A DNA stretch of 64,000 bases from Hornefia butyriciproducens (lineage in GTDB: Bacteria; Bacillota; Clostridia; Peptostreptococcales; Anaerovoracaceae), in assembly GCF_009695915.1 (NCBI RefSeq), contig NZ_VUMZ01000002.1:1-64000 (forward strand). Reading direction: 5' to 3'. Below are positions 42,978-53,181 of the stretch, in pieces (position 1 is the first letter of the stretch; every line of letters starts with the position of its first letter). A program made the position numbers and the translations under genes. A model generated the notes under the pieces. The model had not been told where the DNA came from and ran no database searches. It saw only the letters and a program-made list of their open reading frames with translations.

Positions 42978-43850
42978 CTATACGTTCGCATCCGGCAGGG
43001 ACAGAAGGTACTGGCCGTAATCGGTCATGCTCAGGCTTTCTCCGATGGCGCGCAGCTTTGCATCGTCGATGAAACCTCTGCGCCAGGCGATTTCCTCCAG
43101 GCAGGAGATGTAGAAGCCCTGACGCGACTGAACCGCCTCTACGAACTGGGCAGCCTTCAGCATTCCTTCCGGCGTGCCGGTATCCAGCCACGCCATGCCC
43201 CGTCCCATCAGTATCACCTTCAGCCGCCCCGCATCCAGATATGCGTTGTTGACGGAAGTGATTTCCAGTTCGCCCCGCGCCGAGGGGCGGATTTCCTTCG
43301 CGATGCGGACGACGTCATTGTCATAGAAATACAGTCCGGGAACCGCGAAGCTACTTTTGGGGTTTTCCGGCTTTTCCTCGATGGAAATGACATTATGGTT
43401 TTCATCGAATTCCACCACGCCGAATGCCCGGGGATTCCGTACCGGGTAGCCGAAGATTGCGGCACCCTCACGATGCTCTTTGGCCATGTTCAGAAGCCGG
43501 GTGAAATCCTGACCGTAGAAGACGTTGTCTCCCAGCACCAGACATACGCGGTCATTTCCGATAAAGTCCGCGCCGATGATGAAAGCGTCAGCCAGCCCCC
43601 GGGGCTTCTCCTGAATCCGGTAGCTGAAATTCAGCCCCAGCCTGCTGCCGTCGCCCAGGAGCTCTTCGTAAGCGCCGATGTCCTCCGGCGTCGAGATTAT
43701 CAGAATGTCCCGTATTCCCGCCAGCATCAGCACAGAGATCGGATAATAGATCAGTGGTTTGTCGTAAATCGGCAGAAGCTGCTTGGATACGGCCCGGGTC
43801 ATGGGGTAGAGCCGGGTGCCCTTTCCGCCGGCTAGAACGATTCCTTTCAT
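42978..43850 (-). CDS. rfbA: Glucose-1-phosphate thymidylyltransferase
   Basis: 290 residues. It makes dTDP-glucose from dTTP and glucose-1-phosphate. The nucleotide-binding motif [17 protein letters not shown] is at the N-terminus, with [24 protein letters not shown] and the sugar-binding [11 protein letters not shown] further on. The ATG at 43850 follows AAGGAG. Upstream of rfbB and downstream of YfhO on the same strand. Confidence 0.96.
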   Translation of the reverse strand: MKGIVLAGGKGTRLYPMTRAVSKQLLPIYDKPLIYYPISVLMLAGIRDILIISTPEDIGAYEELLGDGSRLGLNFSYRIQEKPRGLADAFIIGADFIGNDRVCLVLGDNVFYGQDFTRLLNMAKEHREGAAIFGYPVRNPRAFGVVEFDENHNVISIEEKPENPKSSFAVPGLYFYDNDVVRIAKEIRPSARGELEITSVNNAYLDAGRLKVILMGRGMAWLDTGTPEGMLKAAQFVEAVQSRQGFYISCLEEIAWRRGFIDDAKLRAIGESLSMTDYGQYLLSLPDANV

Positions 43851-43932
43851 AAATGATAACTCCTTACTTTGCGACAAAATATTTCTGCGGCAGTTCGTTT
43901 CCTGCGGGGGTGTCCTCTCCCGCGGCGCTGCT

Positions 43933-43980
43933 GACAAACTGCCGTCAGCGCTCATTACGTCCGGCAGGGACTTAATGAGC
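43933..43980. repeat. Dispersed hairpin repeat, copy 2
   Basis: GACAAACTGCCGTCAGCG followed by CATTACGTCCGGCAGGGACT and TAATGAGC, the same layout as 17147-17206. It spans the stop codon of the YfhO gene (43972-43974). Confidence 0.55.
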
Positions 43981-46869
43981 AGGCTGTTTATTCCGTGCCC
44001 CGCGCCTTCTGCGCAGAACCTCGATAATGATTATGGCAAGAATGCCGATAATTGTCAACAGTCCGGCGGGACGGAGCACCACCGGAATGTACTGCAGCTC
44101 CACGGCGTGCTTTCCGGCGCTTACCCGCACTCCGGTGAAGGCCAGGTCGGTGTCCCGGATTTTCGATACCGGTTTTCCGTCGATACGGACCTTCCAGCCC
44201 GGATTGTCCAGAATGGACAGGAAGAGGACGGAGTCCTTCTGCGCATTCACCGTTCCCTTCACACGGTCATTGGTGAAGCCGGTGATGCGGTAGCGGTTCT
44301 GTTGCAGCTTCGGTGCGTTTTCCTGATAAACATCCATCGGAACGGCGTAGACCTTCAGACTCCGGAAGCTGTATTCCCCAAGATTGTCAATGCGGATGCG
44401 GATCTGCCCCGAGGCGTCTTTATAATAACCGAGGTTGATGTTGTAATCGTCGATGTCTGTCAGAGCCTGATTCTTCCCCTTCCGGCACATAGCGTCCTTC
44501 TCCACGAGGCCTCTGGAGGCGTAGATGGTGAAGGCTTCGTCATCGACAAAGGATGCCCGGTTGATTTTGTCGGTAAGGGTGACGGCGCTGCCGGAGCGTC
44601 CGGCCAGTCGTTCCCGTTCCTCATAGGTATTGGTCCGGCGTGTCAGTCCCCGGAAGGACAGAACCAGCTGGCAGTTCGCGGCGTCCGCGCTCCGGGGAAC
44701 GTCGATGGTGAAGCTGCCGCCGCGGCCCTTCACCGTCATGGAGGACTTGCGGACAATCAGGCTCTTCTGGTCCCGGATCCGGTAGTTCAGGGAGCGGATG
44801 GACGTTTTGATGTCGGAGGCCTTCAGATGAGTCAGTCCTCGGACCTGTGAGACAGATTCGTTGGGAACGACCGCGGCCTGCAGCAGAACCTGTTCCCGCA
44901 CAAGGGGCGGATACTTCATCAGTTCCGACTCAGTGATGTAGCCGGAGAAGGTGGTTCCGAGACCGATGGAGTACCGGTTTTTCAGGACCTGTACTCCATC
45001 GACCGTGCGGTCATAGGTGAAGCCGAAGGGGGCGTAGTCCGAAGCTCCCGGGCGCTTGGTGCTGCTGTCTCCGAGAAAGTATTTCACGCCCGTCAGCAGA
45101 TCCAGAGCAGCCCGGTTGTCGTTGGAGAAGCTGGTGGTCCGGTCGAAATACCCGGCATTGTTGCCCATGGCTTTGTTAAACAGGAGCCACCTGCGGCTGA
45201 TGGTCGAGAAGTACATATAGACAGAACGGTTCCCGAAATACAGATTCTCGTTGGCCTGAACCCGTGCCACACGAGTGTCGTTGTTGCCGTCCACCTGGTC
45301 GGTGCGGAAGAAGGAAGAGTCCTGCTGCTGCAGCGTCTGAGCGGCCCTCTGGGTGGACTGAGCGAAGTTTTCGCGGATGCCGCCCACCCTGGCGTAATGG
45401 TACAGCGAATTGCTGAACCAGGGGAAGACATTGAAATTCTCCGCACCCATGACGCTGATCATAGTCAGCAGGATAACAGCGGTACCCAGCAGCTGTTTTC
45501 TGCGGCGTTCTGTGAGCCGGCGCAGAAAGTCCGTGTGCTTCCAGAGCCAGAGGCAGAGGAGAATCAGGAATCCGAACAGAAGGCTGACCGCGGTGGCGCA
45601 GGCGTCGTTCAGTGCCGCGATTTTCAGCCACAGATAGCAGACGCCGATGTTCCAGACACCGAGAAGAGCCAGCCAGAGAGCCATGAGGCGGAGTCCCCGT
45701 TTAGAGGTGAACTCCTCCTGCCCGAGAGTTTCGACGGCGGCCCAGACCAGGAAGAACACCAGCACGAAGAACCAGCGCCCCACGCTGTAGCTGAAGCCGT
45801 TGAAGAATTTTCCGGTCACCGGGAAGAACGCCGCGATGAAGAGGATCCCGGCCATGACGGCGGCGGTGCTTCCCCGGCGGATGTTCTTTACCGCGAGGGG
45901 CAGAACCATCACACACAGAATCGGCATATACAGGTAGGTGTAGTAGGTGCTGGTTCTGGCGATGGACGTGAACGACAGCAGCCAGTTCAGGTAAGCCTTC
46001 AGCGTGTACATGACGGTATGAGGCTCGTAGGCGGCGCTCGTGGTTGCGTCGGACAGCGACAGCACCATGGAGAAGGCGAAGACGGAGGATATTAATATCC
46101 CTGCGACGCCGCAGATACAGTAATAGCCGGCAGCGCGCAGGAATGCGCCGGGGCTCTTTCCTTTGTTGTAATGAAAGTAGCGGAGCACAAAATACAGGAC
46201 GGCGGTGACGCCTCCTACGTAGGTCCACGTCACGCCGGATACAAAAAACAGAAAGACGGAAAGGATGAACAGGAGAGGGGATTTCCCCTTCAGGAGCCGT
46301 TCCGCGCCCATGATCAGGAGGGGAAGTACGACTGCCGCGTTCAGGAAAGCGCCCTGTGCGCCCGCGGCTACGACCATCCAGCCCGAGAAGGTATAGCAGA
46401 GAGCTCCGGCGACCCGCTGGCTCCCGTTCAGAGAGACCTCCCGGGCGAAGAAAAGGAAGGTGACGCCGGCAAGGTACTGGCGGAAGACCGTGACCAGGTC
46501 GTAGGCCACGTCCAGATATTTCTCCGGCACGGCTACGATCAGCCAGGTCAGCGGGTTGGCCAGCTTGCTTTTCAGCAGTTCAAAGTAATCGTCACCCAGG
46601 CCCAGGCTCCAGGACCAGAACCCCTTTCCGTTTCCGGAGAACAGGGCGGCGAAGTATTCCCGGATGCTGGCGTAGGCCGGGTAGGTCTGGGCGATACCGT
46701 CGAAGTTCCCGTGGTTGGTCCGCAGGAAGGTTACATGAAAATACAGGAAGCAGAGGTAGACCCCCAGCGCCGTGATGATGAACAGCAGGGTGTAGAGGAG
46801 AAACTGCTTCCTGAAGGCAGAACGGTTTTCCGCCGTGTTATCGGGATTGATAAAAGCTTCTGATTGCAT
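43972..46869 (-). CDS. YfhO-family membrane glycosyltransferase-like protein
   Basis: 965 residues. A GT-C-type fold is suggested by about 12-13 membrane segments (from ~22-44 to ~440-465), followed by a large extracytoplasmic domain and a last membrane segment near residue 935. The N-terminal loop after segment 1, with [19 protein letters not shown] and [14 protein letters not shown], matches YfhO. In B. subtilis and others, YfhO works with CsbB-type GT2 enzymes to put sugars on lipoteichoic acid outside the cell. It overlaps the aminotransferase gene by 32 bases, so they are co-translated. Confidence 0.88.
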   Translation of the reverse strand: MQSEAFINPDNTAENRSAFRKQFLLYTLLFIITALGVYLCFLYFHVTFLRTNHGNFDGIAQTYPAYASIREYFAALFSGNGKGFWSWSLGLGDDYFELLKSKLANPLTWLIVAVPEKYLDVAYDLVTVFRQYLAGVTFLFFAREVSLNGSQRVAGALCYTFSGWMVVAAGAQGAFLNAAVVLPLLIMGAERLLKGKSPLLFILSVFLFFVSGVTWTYVGGVTAVLYFVLRYFHYNKGKSPGAFLRAAGYYCICGVAGILISSVFAFSMVLSLSDATTSAAYEPHTVMYTLKAYLNWLLSFTSIARTSTYYTYLYMPILCVMVLPLAVKNIRRGSTAAVMAGILFIAAFFPVTGKFFNGFSYSVGRWFFVLVFFLVWAAVETLGQEEFTSKRGLRLMALWLALLGVWNIGVCYLWLKIAALNDACATAVSLLFGFLILLCLWLWKHTDFLRRLTERRRKQLLGTAVILLTMISVMGAENFNVFPWFSNSLYHYARVGGIRENFAQSTQRAAQTLQQQDSSFFRTDQVDGNNDTRVARVQANENLYFGNRSVYMYFSTISRRWLLFNKAMGNNAGYFDRTTSFSNDNRAALDLLTGVKYFLGDSSTKRPGASDYAPFGFTYDRTVDGVQVLKNRYSIGLGTTFSGYITESELMKYPPLVREQVLLQAAVVPNESVSQVRGLTHLKASDIKTSIRSLNYRIRDQKSLIVRKSSMTVKGRGGSFTIDVPRSADAANCQLVLSFRGLTRRTNTYEERERLAGRSGSAVTLTDKINRASFVDDEAFTIYASRGLVEKDAMCRKGKNQALTDIDDYNINLGYYKDASGQIRIRIDNLGEYSFRSLKVYAVPMDVYQENAPKLQQNRYRITGFTNDRVKGTVNAQKDSVLFLSILDNPGWKVRIDGKPVSKIRDTDLAFTGVRVSAGKHAVELQYIPVVLRPAGLLTIIGILAIIIIEVLRRRRGARNKQPAH

Positions 46870-47974
46870 CCGTCACTACCTCAATGTTCTCTTCGCTCAG
46901 TCCGTAATACATCGGCAGTCTTACGAGCCGCTGACTTTCCTTTGTGGTATATCGGTCCTCGCCGTGGAACCGGCCGAATTTCCGGCCCGCCCGGGCGGAA
47001 TGCAGGGGTACGTAGTGGAACACCGCGGAGATCCCCCGCTCTCCCAGATACCGGATCAGCGCCGTGCGCTCCTCCAGATCCGCGGTTTTCAGATAGAACA
47101 TATGGGCGTTGTGCCGGCACTCGTCCGGAATGTACGGAAGCCGTATGCGGCCGCTGTCCTCAAGGGGTTTGAGCATCGTGTAATAGCGATTCCAGCTCGT
47201 CAGACGGTCACAGTTGATTTCCTCCGCCAGCAGAAGCTGCGGATACAGATAGGCCGCGTTCAGCTCGCTGGGAAGATAGGAGGAACCCACGTCCACCCAG
47301 GAGTATTTGTCCACCTGGCCCCGCAGGAAACGGCTGCGGTCGGTGCCCTTCTCCCGGACGATTTCCGCCCGCTCCAGATCCTTCTTGTCGCGGATCAGAA
47401 TCGCGCCGCCCTCGCCCATGCTGTAATTCTTGGTTTCATGGAAGCTGAAACAGCCGTAGTCTCCGATGGTTCCAAGCGCCCTGCCCCGGTAGAAGGCCAT
47501 GACGCCCTGAGCCGCGTCTTCCACCACCTTCAGGCTGTGTCGGCGGGCGATGTCCATGATGACGTCCATCTCGCACCCTACGCCGGCGTAATGAACCGGA
47601 ACGATGGCGCGGGTCTTCTCCGTGATCGCGTCCTCAATCAGCGTCTCGTCGATGTTCATCGTGTCGGGCCGGATGTCCACGAACACCAGGCGTGCTCCCC
47701 GGAGAACAAAGGCGTTGGCGGTGGATACAAAGGTATAGGAGGGGAGAATAACTTCATCTCCCGGCTGAATGTCCGCCAGAAGAGCCGACATCTCGAGGGC
47801 GGAGGAGCAGGAGGTGGTCAGGAGAACGCCGGGAGATCCGGTCTGCTCCTTCAGCCAGTCGCTGCATTTCCTCGTGAATTCGCCGTCGCCGCAGATTTTT
47901 CCGCTGTCGATGGCCCGGCAGATGGCTTCCTTCTCTCTGCCGGTATATGGTGGTACGTTGAATTTAATATGCAT
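46838..47974 (-). CDS. dTDP-4-amino-4,6-dideoxygalactose transaminase (RffA/WecE family)
   Basis: 378 residues. DegT/DnrJ/EryC1 fold with the PLP lysine in FSFHETKNYSMGEGG (Lys182) and the RffA-typical opening FNVPPYTGREKEAI. It would aminate dTDP-4-keto-6-deoxyglucose, the rfbB product, at C4. ATG at 47974. It heads a minus-strand operon with YfhO and is divergent from a GT2 gene. Confidence 0.92.
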   Translation of the reverse strand: MHIKFNVPPYTGREKEAICRAIDSGKICGDGEFTRKCSDWLKEQTGSPGVLLTTSCSSALEMSALLADIQPGDEVILPSYTFVSTANAFVLRGARLVFVDIRPDTMNIDETLIEDAITEKTRAIVPVHYAGVGCEMDVIMDIARRHSLKVVEDAAQGVMAFYRGRALGTIGDYGCFSFHETKNYSMGEGGAILIRDKKDLERAEIVREKGTDRSRFLRGQVDKYSWVDVGSSYLPSELNAAYLYPQLLLAEEINCDRLTSWNRYYTMLKPLEDSGRIRLPYIPDECRHNAHMFYLKTADLEERTALIRYLGERGISAVFHYVPLHSARAGRKFGRFHGEDRYTTKESQRLVRLPMYYGLSEENIEVVTDAIRSFYQSR

Positions 47975-48034
47975 AAAAATGTCCTTTGGAATGTCCTTTG
48001 TTTCAGTGATGCGATCTGCACAGAGATCATGTCC

Positions 48035-48063
48035 ATTATACCATAAGCAGAGGGCAAAATCAT
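48035..48063 (-). promoter_or_regulatory. Putative promoter of the aminotransferase-YfhO operon
   Basis: On the minus strand a TATAAT -10 at 48040-48035 with a weak -35 near 48063-48058. It is adjacent to the plus-strand promoter. Confidence 0.45.
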
Positions 48064-48090
48064 TGAATTTCTGTTATTTTCGTGTATAAT
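48063..48090 (+). promoter_or_regulatory. Promoter of the GT2-ATP-grasp operon
   Basis: TTGAAT (48063-48068), a 16-base spacer and TATAAT (48085-48090). It touches the -35 region of the divergent promoter, so the two may be co-regulated. Confidence 0.6.
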
Positions 48091-48140
48091 TGATGGTATG
48101 AAATCTAAGGCGGCCGCGGGCCGCGGTAAGGAATGAAGGT

Positions 48141-49214
48141 ATGTATTCGATTGTAATCCCATGCTATAAATCGTCCCACACCATCCGTCAGGTGGTGGAA
48201 CTGACTGCAGAGAAGATGACGGAAATCGGGCGGACGCCCTTTGAGTTCGTCCTTGTGGACGACTATTCTCCGGACGGGGGAGAGACCGTCTGCGAGCTGC
48301 GGGCGCTGGCGGATGACTACGACTTTGTGAAGGTAGTGGAGCTCGCCATGAACAGTGGACAGCATAACGCGATTATGGCGGGGCTGAATTACGCGGAGGG
48401 CGACGTGCTCATCGGGATGGACGACGACATGCAGACCCATCCCTCACAGCTTCCGATTCTGTTCGAGGAGTTTGACAAAGGCTTCGATATCGTATACGGC
48501 TACTACCCGGAGAAGAAACACTCCGGCTTCAGGAACTTCGGCAGTTGGGTAAACTATATGTCGGTGCGGGTTCTGATCGGCAAGCCGAAGGACATGAAGA
48601 CCTCCAGCTTCTGGATTATCCGCGGATTCGTCCGGGACTATATCATCCAGTACAAAAGCCGGTACACTCATCTTCAGGGGCTGTTCCTGCGGACCACGCG
48701 GAATATCTCCTGTGTGCCGATCAAGCACTTCGACCGCGCCTACGGCACGTCCGGCTACACGCTGAAAAAGCTTCTGGGGCTCTGGTCCAACATCATGGGC
48801 TACAGCATCGTACCGCTGCGGATTGCCACACGGTTCGGCGCGGTAATCGCGGCGGCAGGTCTCATCGGGGCGATCGTCGTGTTCATCCGCAAACTGATGC
48901 TCCCGTCTACTGCCGTGGGCTGGTCGTCCATGATGTGCGCCATATTCTTTTTCTCCGGCGTGATCATGATGTTCCTGGGACTTATCGGTGAGTACATCGG
49001 CAGGATGTTCCTGACAATGAGCAACAATCCGCAGTTCGTGGTGCGGAATATCTATACAGGCGGAGAGGTCGCTGCGATAAAGCATGACATAGGCGGTGCG
49101 GCCGCCGCAGAGCGCGCGGCTGACGGCAGCACGAATCACACAGATGACGGCGGCGCGGAGGTCACAGACGGTGCGGCCGCCGTGGCGCCCGCGGGAAAGG
49201 ACGGACGGAAATGA
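48141..49214 (+). CDS. GT2 glycosyltransferase with C-terminal membrane segments (CsbB-like)
   Basis: 357 residues. The GT2 catalytic core has VIPCYKSSHTIRQ, the nucleotide-binding DDYSPDGG and the DXD-like MDDDMQTHP (about residues 90-100). Two membrane segments lie near 230-250 and 265-290, as in CsbB/GtrB proteins that load sugars onto undecaprenyl phosphate. The last ~40 residues are a low-complexity Ala/Gly/Asp tail. It overlaps the ATP-grasp gene by 4 bases and diverges from aminotransferase-YfhO. Confidence 0.9.
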   Translation: MYSIVIPCYKSSHTIRQVVELTAEKMTEIGRTPFEFVLVDDYSPDGGETVCELRALADDYDFVKVVELAMNSGQHNAIMAGLNYAEGDVLIGMDDDMQTHPSQLPILFEEFDKGFDIVYGYYPEKKHSGFRNFGSWVNYMSVRVLIGKPKDMKTSSFWIIRGFVRDYIIQYKSRYTHLQGLFLRTTRNISCVPIKHFDRAYGTSGYTLKKLLGLWSNIMGYSIVPLRIATRFGAVIAAAGLIGAIVVFIRKLMLPSTAVGWSSMMCAIFFFSGVIMMFLGLIGEYIGRMFLTMSNNPQFVVRNIYTGGEVAAIKHDIGGAAAAERAADGSTNHTDDGGAEVTDGAAAVAPAGKDGRK

Positions 49215-50422
49215 AGAAGATACTGATTCTGGGAGCGGGGATCTATCAGGTTCCTCTGATCCGCGCGGCAAAGCGCATGGGCCTGTACACCATCGTGGCC
49301 AGCATACCCGGAAACTACCCCGGATTTCCGCTGGCGGACAAGGTCTGCTATGAGAACACAGTGGATCACGAGGCGATTCTGAAGATTGCCCGGGAAGAGA
49401 ATGTTGACGGCATCGTCACTGCCGGAACTGACGTGGCGGTGATCACCATCGGCCGGGTATGCGACGCGCTGGGGCTGAGGGGGCTTTCCGCAGAGGCCGC
49501 GGAAATCGCATCCAACAAACTGGCCATGAAGTCCCGCTATGAGGAATATGGAGTGCGGACCGCCCGGTTCCGCAAGATTCCCTTCGCGCGGGAGGATTAT
49601 GAGGAACTGCTGGAGGGACTGGAGTTTCCTCTGATTTTCAAGTCGGTGGATTCTTCCGGCAGCCGGGGAATCACACGGGTGGACTCGCCGGCGGATTTCC
49701 GGGAGGCCCGGCATAACGCGCTGGAAAATACCCGGTCCGATTATTTCATCGCAGAGGAATTCATTGAAGGAGATGAGTTCGGTGCACAGGCCTTTGTACA
49801 GGACGGAAAGGTGGAGTTCATTCTTCCTCACGGCGACTACGTGTTCAGAGGAGACACCGGCGTGCCGGTGGGCCACTATGCGCCGTTTGAAACAGACCGC
49901 GCATGCGCCCCGGACGTCCGGGAGCAGCTGGAGAAGGCCATCGCAGCCATGAAGCTGGACAACTGTGCCATCAACGCCGACTTCATCATGCGTGACGGCA
50001 AAACCTATGTGCTGGAGCTGGGCGGGCGTTCCGGCGCGACCTGTCTTGCGGAGCTGGTTTCCATCTATTACGGCTTCGATTACTATGAGAAGATCCTCCG
50101 CGTCGCGCTGGGAGAGCATGTGGACTTCCGGGCGACAAAGGACGATTCCGGCAGACCGCGGCTGACGCCGAACGCCAGCATGCTGCTCACCAGCGACAGA
50201 GACGGGGTGATTTTGTCACAGGAAAACCGCAACGATCCGTCAGATCCGGACATCGTACAGATTCAGTTCGATTATGCGCCCGGAGACAGCGTTCACGCCT
50301 TCCGGGTGGGACCTCACCGCATCGGGCATGTGATTACAAAGGGCGATACGCTGGAGGCTGCCGTGGCGAAACTCCATCAGGCTCTGGAGCATATCGATAT
50401 CAGGGTAGCCGGGGAGGAGTGA
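49211..50422 (+). CDS. ATP-grasp family ligase
   Basis: 403 residues. It starts with a Rossmann-like KKILILGAGIYQVPLIRAAK, and the ATP-grasp domain has FPLIFKSVDSSGSRGI (ATP-binding Lys), AEEFIEGDEFGAQAF and the metal-binding NADFIMRDGKTYVLELGGR. ATP-grasp ligases join a carboxylate (often an amino acid) to an amine or thiol. Coupled to the CsbB-like GT2 and opposite the aminotransferase, it may acylate the 4-amino group of the sugar; this is inference. Ribosome binding is within the GT2 tail. Confidence 0.88.
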   Translation: MKKILILGAGIYQVPLIRAAKRMGLYTIVASIPGNYPGFPLADKVCYENTVDHEAILKIAREENVDGIVTAGTDVAVITIGRVCDALGLRGLSAEAAEIASNKLAMKSRYEEYGVRTARFRKIPFAREDYEELLEGLEFPLIFKSVDSSGSRGITRVDSPADFREARHNALENTRSDYFIAEEFIEGDEFGAQAFVQDGKVEFILPHGDYVFRGDTGVPVGHYAPFETDRACAPDVREQLEKAIAAMKLDNCAINADFIMRDGKTYVLELGGRSGATCLAELVSIYYGFDYYEKILRVALGEHVDFRATKDDSGRPRLTPNASMLLTSDRDGVILSQENRNDPSDPDIVQIQFDYAPGDSVHAFRVGPHRIGHVITKGDTLEAAVAKLHQALEHIDIRVAGEE

Positions 50423-50463
50423 AATGACCGCTTCGATGGAAACATGATGTAAATGGTGCAGTC

Positions 50464-51156
50464 ATGTCAGTAAGATATTTAAGTGAATTGGAACAAATGC
50501 ACTGTCCGTCTGCAGAGCGCGCTGTTGAGCAGGTTGATCGGTGTCTGGATGAGATGCTGGATGAGTTTGACGACGGCAGTTTGTTGTCAGAATATGTCTA
50601 TCGGGTTTCTCTCAGGCGGGAGGAATGTCTGGAACTTCTGTCCGGCAACCGTGAAATACTTAAGTCCCCGCAATTATTGGGAAACTGGCTTAAAGAGCGT
50701 ATATGGGAATATCCGGAGGAATACATAATCAAGATGTCAGGAGCATTATCAAAAATCACAGAATACATGACAACTATACCGCAAGAACGACAGTTCTCCT
50801 TGAAAGACACTCAGGCTGAACAGGCACTGAAAAACATTTTTTTTCAGTATGACTGGATAATTCGCGAGATGATGGATGAACTGAAACGAGCTCATCCGGA
50901 TTTTCACCCCGCCAGTGAATATGCATTGAAATATGATCTTTCCTATGACGAGGCGGAATCCCTCAAAATATATATGTGGAAAAATCAAAGCAAGACAGAA
51001 ACCGAAAAGAAGGAGTTTCTGGCGCAGTGGTTTTCTGATGTAAAGGGGGAACATCTTTCGGAGGCAGAACTCAGTGATATTATCGTGAGTTTCGGAAATG
51101 CCTCGTTACCGGACTATGAGGAAACAATGAGGAAAGTGAAAGCCTTCAGAGAATAA
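50464..51156 (+). CDS. Hypothetical protein, Glu/Lys-rich, 230 residues
   Basis: I recognise no family. The chain is largely helical and acidic, with a Trp/Tyr-rich middle (NWLKERIWEYPEEYIIKM) and the C-terminal VSFGNASLPDYEETMRKVK. No signal peptide or membrane segment is seen. It uses more AT-rich codons than the neighbouring GC-rich genes. The ribosome binding site is weak. It is downstream of the ATP-grasp gene and converges on the ABC transporter operon. Confidence 0.65.
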   Translation: MSVRYLSELEQMHCPSAERAVEQVDRCLDEMLDEFDDGSLLSEYVYRVSLRREECLELLSGNREILKSPQLLGNWLKERIWEYPEEYIIKMSGALSKITEYMTTIPQERQFSLKDTQAEQALKNIFFQYDWIIREMMDELKRAHPDFHPASEYALKYDLSYDEAESLKIYMWKNQSKTETEKKEFLAQWFSDVKGEHLSEAELSDIIVSFGNASLPDYEETMRKVKAFRE

Positions 51157-51184
51157 GGTCAGGAACGCTTTTCTTAGCCTCCGT

Positions 51185-51946
51185 TCAGAGTTCCTTCAGA
51201 ACTGCCGCGCGCTCTGCGATATATTCTTTCAGTTGTGCGCAGAAAAATTCTTCAACGAAGGAATCAGCAGGCCGGCGGTAGATTTCCCGCGGCGTGCCTG
51301 TCTGATGCACGACGCCGTCTCCCATCACGATAATCCGGTCGGCAAGAGTCAGCGCCTCAATCTGGTCGTGGGTAACATACACCGTTGTGATTCCCAGCTG
51401 CCGGTGCAGCCGTCGTATTTCCCTGCGGATCTGTCCTCTCAGCCTGGCGTCCAGATTCGACAGCGGTTCGTCCATCAGAAAAAGCCGGGGCTGACGCACG
51501 ATCGCCCGTCCCATGGCAACACGCTGTTTCTCTCCGCCGGAAAGCTTCCGGACGTTCCGCGGGAGGAGCTCTGTCAGATTGAGCAGTGCGGCCGTTTCCG
51601 CAACCTTTTGCTGTATCTCGTCCTTCGGAAGCTTTCGCATTCGCAGCGGAAACGCGATATTCTCAAACACACTCATGCCGGCGTACAGTGCGTAATCCTG
51701 AAAGACCATGGCGATGTTCCGCCCTCCGGGACTGATTGCCGCGATGTCCTCACCGTCCAGCAGAACCTGCCCTGTATCGGGAGTCTCAAGTCCGGCGATG
51801 AGGCGGAGAGTCGTGGATTTTCCGCAGCCGGAGGGACCGACGATGACGATGAATTCCCCGTCGGCAACCCGGAGATTCATTTCGCGCACCACGGGAGTGC
51901 CCTTTGTAAAAGCCTTGCTGATATTGTTCAGAACCAGAGTCGCCAT
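51185..51946 (-). CDS. ABC transporter ATP-binding protein, short MalK/UgpC-like
   Basis: 253 residues. Walker A GPSGCGKSTT, the signature KLSGGEKQRVAMG, Walker B LFLMDEPLSNLD, and the switch His in VTHDQIEALTLADRI are intact. The C-terminal OB/TOBE regulatory domain of MalK-type proteins (~110 residues) is absent: the protein ends shortly after IYRRPADSFVEEFF. It overlaps the small membrane protein gene upstream by one base and closes a seven-gene operon. Confidence 0.92.
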   Translation of the reverse strand: MATLVLNNISKAFTKGTPVVREMNLRVADGEFIVIVGPSGCGKSTTLRLIAGLETPDTGQVLLDGEDIAAISPGGRNIAMVFQDYALYAGMSVFENIAFPLRMRKLPKDEIQQKVAETAALLNLTELLPRNVRKLSGGEKQRVAMGRAIVRQPRLFLMDEPLSNLDARLRGQIRREIRRLHRQLGITTVYVTHDQIEALTLADRIIVMGDGVVHQTGTPREIYRRPADSFVEEFFCAQLKEYIAERAAVLKEL

Positions 51947-52320
51947 TATTTCTCCTCCTCATCCAGTCGGACCTTCATACCGTCCTCCATTTCCCGGCTG
52001 CAGCGGAGTGCGATCTGATTCAGCTGCTCCGCGCCCTTCGCCTGTATTTTCTTTCCTTTCGTCGCCTTCACGCGGACCGGGTATCTGCTGAGGACGAGGG
52101 CTTCCCCGAGTATGGTTTCCTTCGGCACGACCCAGTAGACAAAGGCTTTTCCGGATTCGTCGTAATGCACCGCAGAGGAATCCACCCATCCGTCCCGGTC
52201 GGCCTCCCCGGCGGTGATTACGGGCAGAAGTGCCCGGGCGGTATACTGCGAGGTGAAGGTGAAGACAATCATGACAGCCAGAAACGCGACTGCGATGCCG
52301 ATTAATATTTTCCGTTCCAT
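51946..52320 (-). CDS. Small membrane-anchored hypothetical protein
   Basis: 124 residues with one N-terminal membrane segment (ILIGIAVAFLAVMIVFTFT) and a charged extracytoplasmic part (GWVDSSAVHYDESGKAFVYW, RVKATKGKKIQAKG). I know no family. It lies between the permease and ATPase genes of the ABC operon, so it is likely a transporter accessory or is simply co-transcribed. Confidence 0.65.
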   Translation of the reverse strand: MERKILIGIAVAFLAVMIVFTFTSQYTARALLPVITAGEADRDGWVDSSAVHYDESGKAFVYWVVPKETILGEALVLSRYPVRVKATKGKKIQAKGAEQLNQIALRCSREMEDGMKVRLDEEEK

Positions 52321-52329
52321 TCAGGACAC

Positions 52330-53181
52330 CTACCTTTTTACGCCCATCGCGGCGATACCGCCCTCCAGGGCGGGCTGCCCGATGCGGAAGATCAGGATTG
52401 CCGGGAACATGGCAATGAGGGAGGCGACAAAGGCGATCCCGGCGTTATCGACAGAAATTGATGGGATGAACAGTGACAGCGGCCATTTGGCAGGGGAATC
52501 CAGAAACGCCATCGGAGGTTCGATGATGCTCCAGTATTCCAGAAACTGCAGCATCATGGCTGCGGCGATTCCTGCGCGTCCTGCGGGCAGACCGATACGC
52601 AGAAAGATATCCGGTTCTCCGGCGCCGTCCAGCCGTGCCGCCTCCACCACGGAGGACGGAATTCCCCGGAAGAAGTTGTACTCAATGAAAACCGGAAAAG
52701 TCGAGAAGACTCCGGGAAGGATGACAGCCGGAAGGCTGTTCAGAAGTCCCATCGCACCCAGATGAATGTATTCCGGGAGCATGAGCACCTGGAAAGGGAG
52801 CATCATCAGGATGATGTACAGCGTAAACAGCAGGCCTCTGCCGCGGAATCTGTATTGCGCGAATCCCCAGGCCGCCGGAGCCGCAATCAGCAGCTGTCCC
52901 AGCAGCACGCCTCCCGTGATCAGCACCGTGTTCCAGAAGAGGCTGAAAAATCCGGGCTGGAACAGGAACAGCTCCCGGAAAGATTCCGGGGAAACCTTTC
53001 GGGGAAACAAAGCCCAGTCCACATAGCCCCCGCCTTTGTAGAAGAGCAGCTCCGACAGCCGTGAGGACAGCTCATCGCCGCTCATCAGAGAGCCTGTGAG
53101 GATGAAGAGCACAGGATAACACATGACAAAGGCGAGAATCGCCAGCAGTGTGAAGACAACAGCTCTACGCATCAGTCTCAC
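52330..53181 (-). CDS. CUT1-type ABC permease (MalG/UgpE-like)
   Basis: 283 residues with six predicted membrane segments. The EAA loop motif that contacts the ATPase is EAARLDGAGEPDIFLRIGLP near residues 185-205. It would form the channel with the permease encoded just upstream (overlap 17 bases), for import of an oligosaccharide or glycerol-phosphate-like solute. Confidence 0.9.
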   Translation of the reverse strand: MRLMRRAVVFTLLAILAFVMCYPVLFILTGSLMSGDELSSRLSELLFYKGGGYVDWALFPRKVSPESFRELFLFQPGFFSLFWNTVLITGGVLLGQLLIAAPAAWGFAQYRFRGRGLLFTLYIILMMLPFQVLMLPEYIHLGAMGLLNSLPAVILPGVFSTFPVFIEYNFFRGIPSSVVEAARLDGAGEPDIFLRIGLPAGRAGIAAAMMLQFLEYWSIIEPPMAFLDSPAKWPLSLFIPSISVDNAGIAFVASLIAMFPAILIFRIGQPALEGGIAAMGVKR

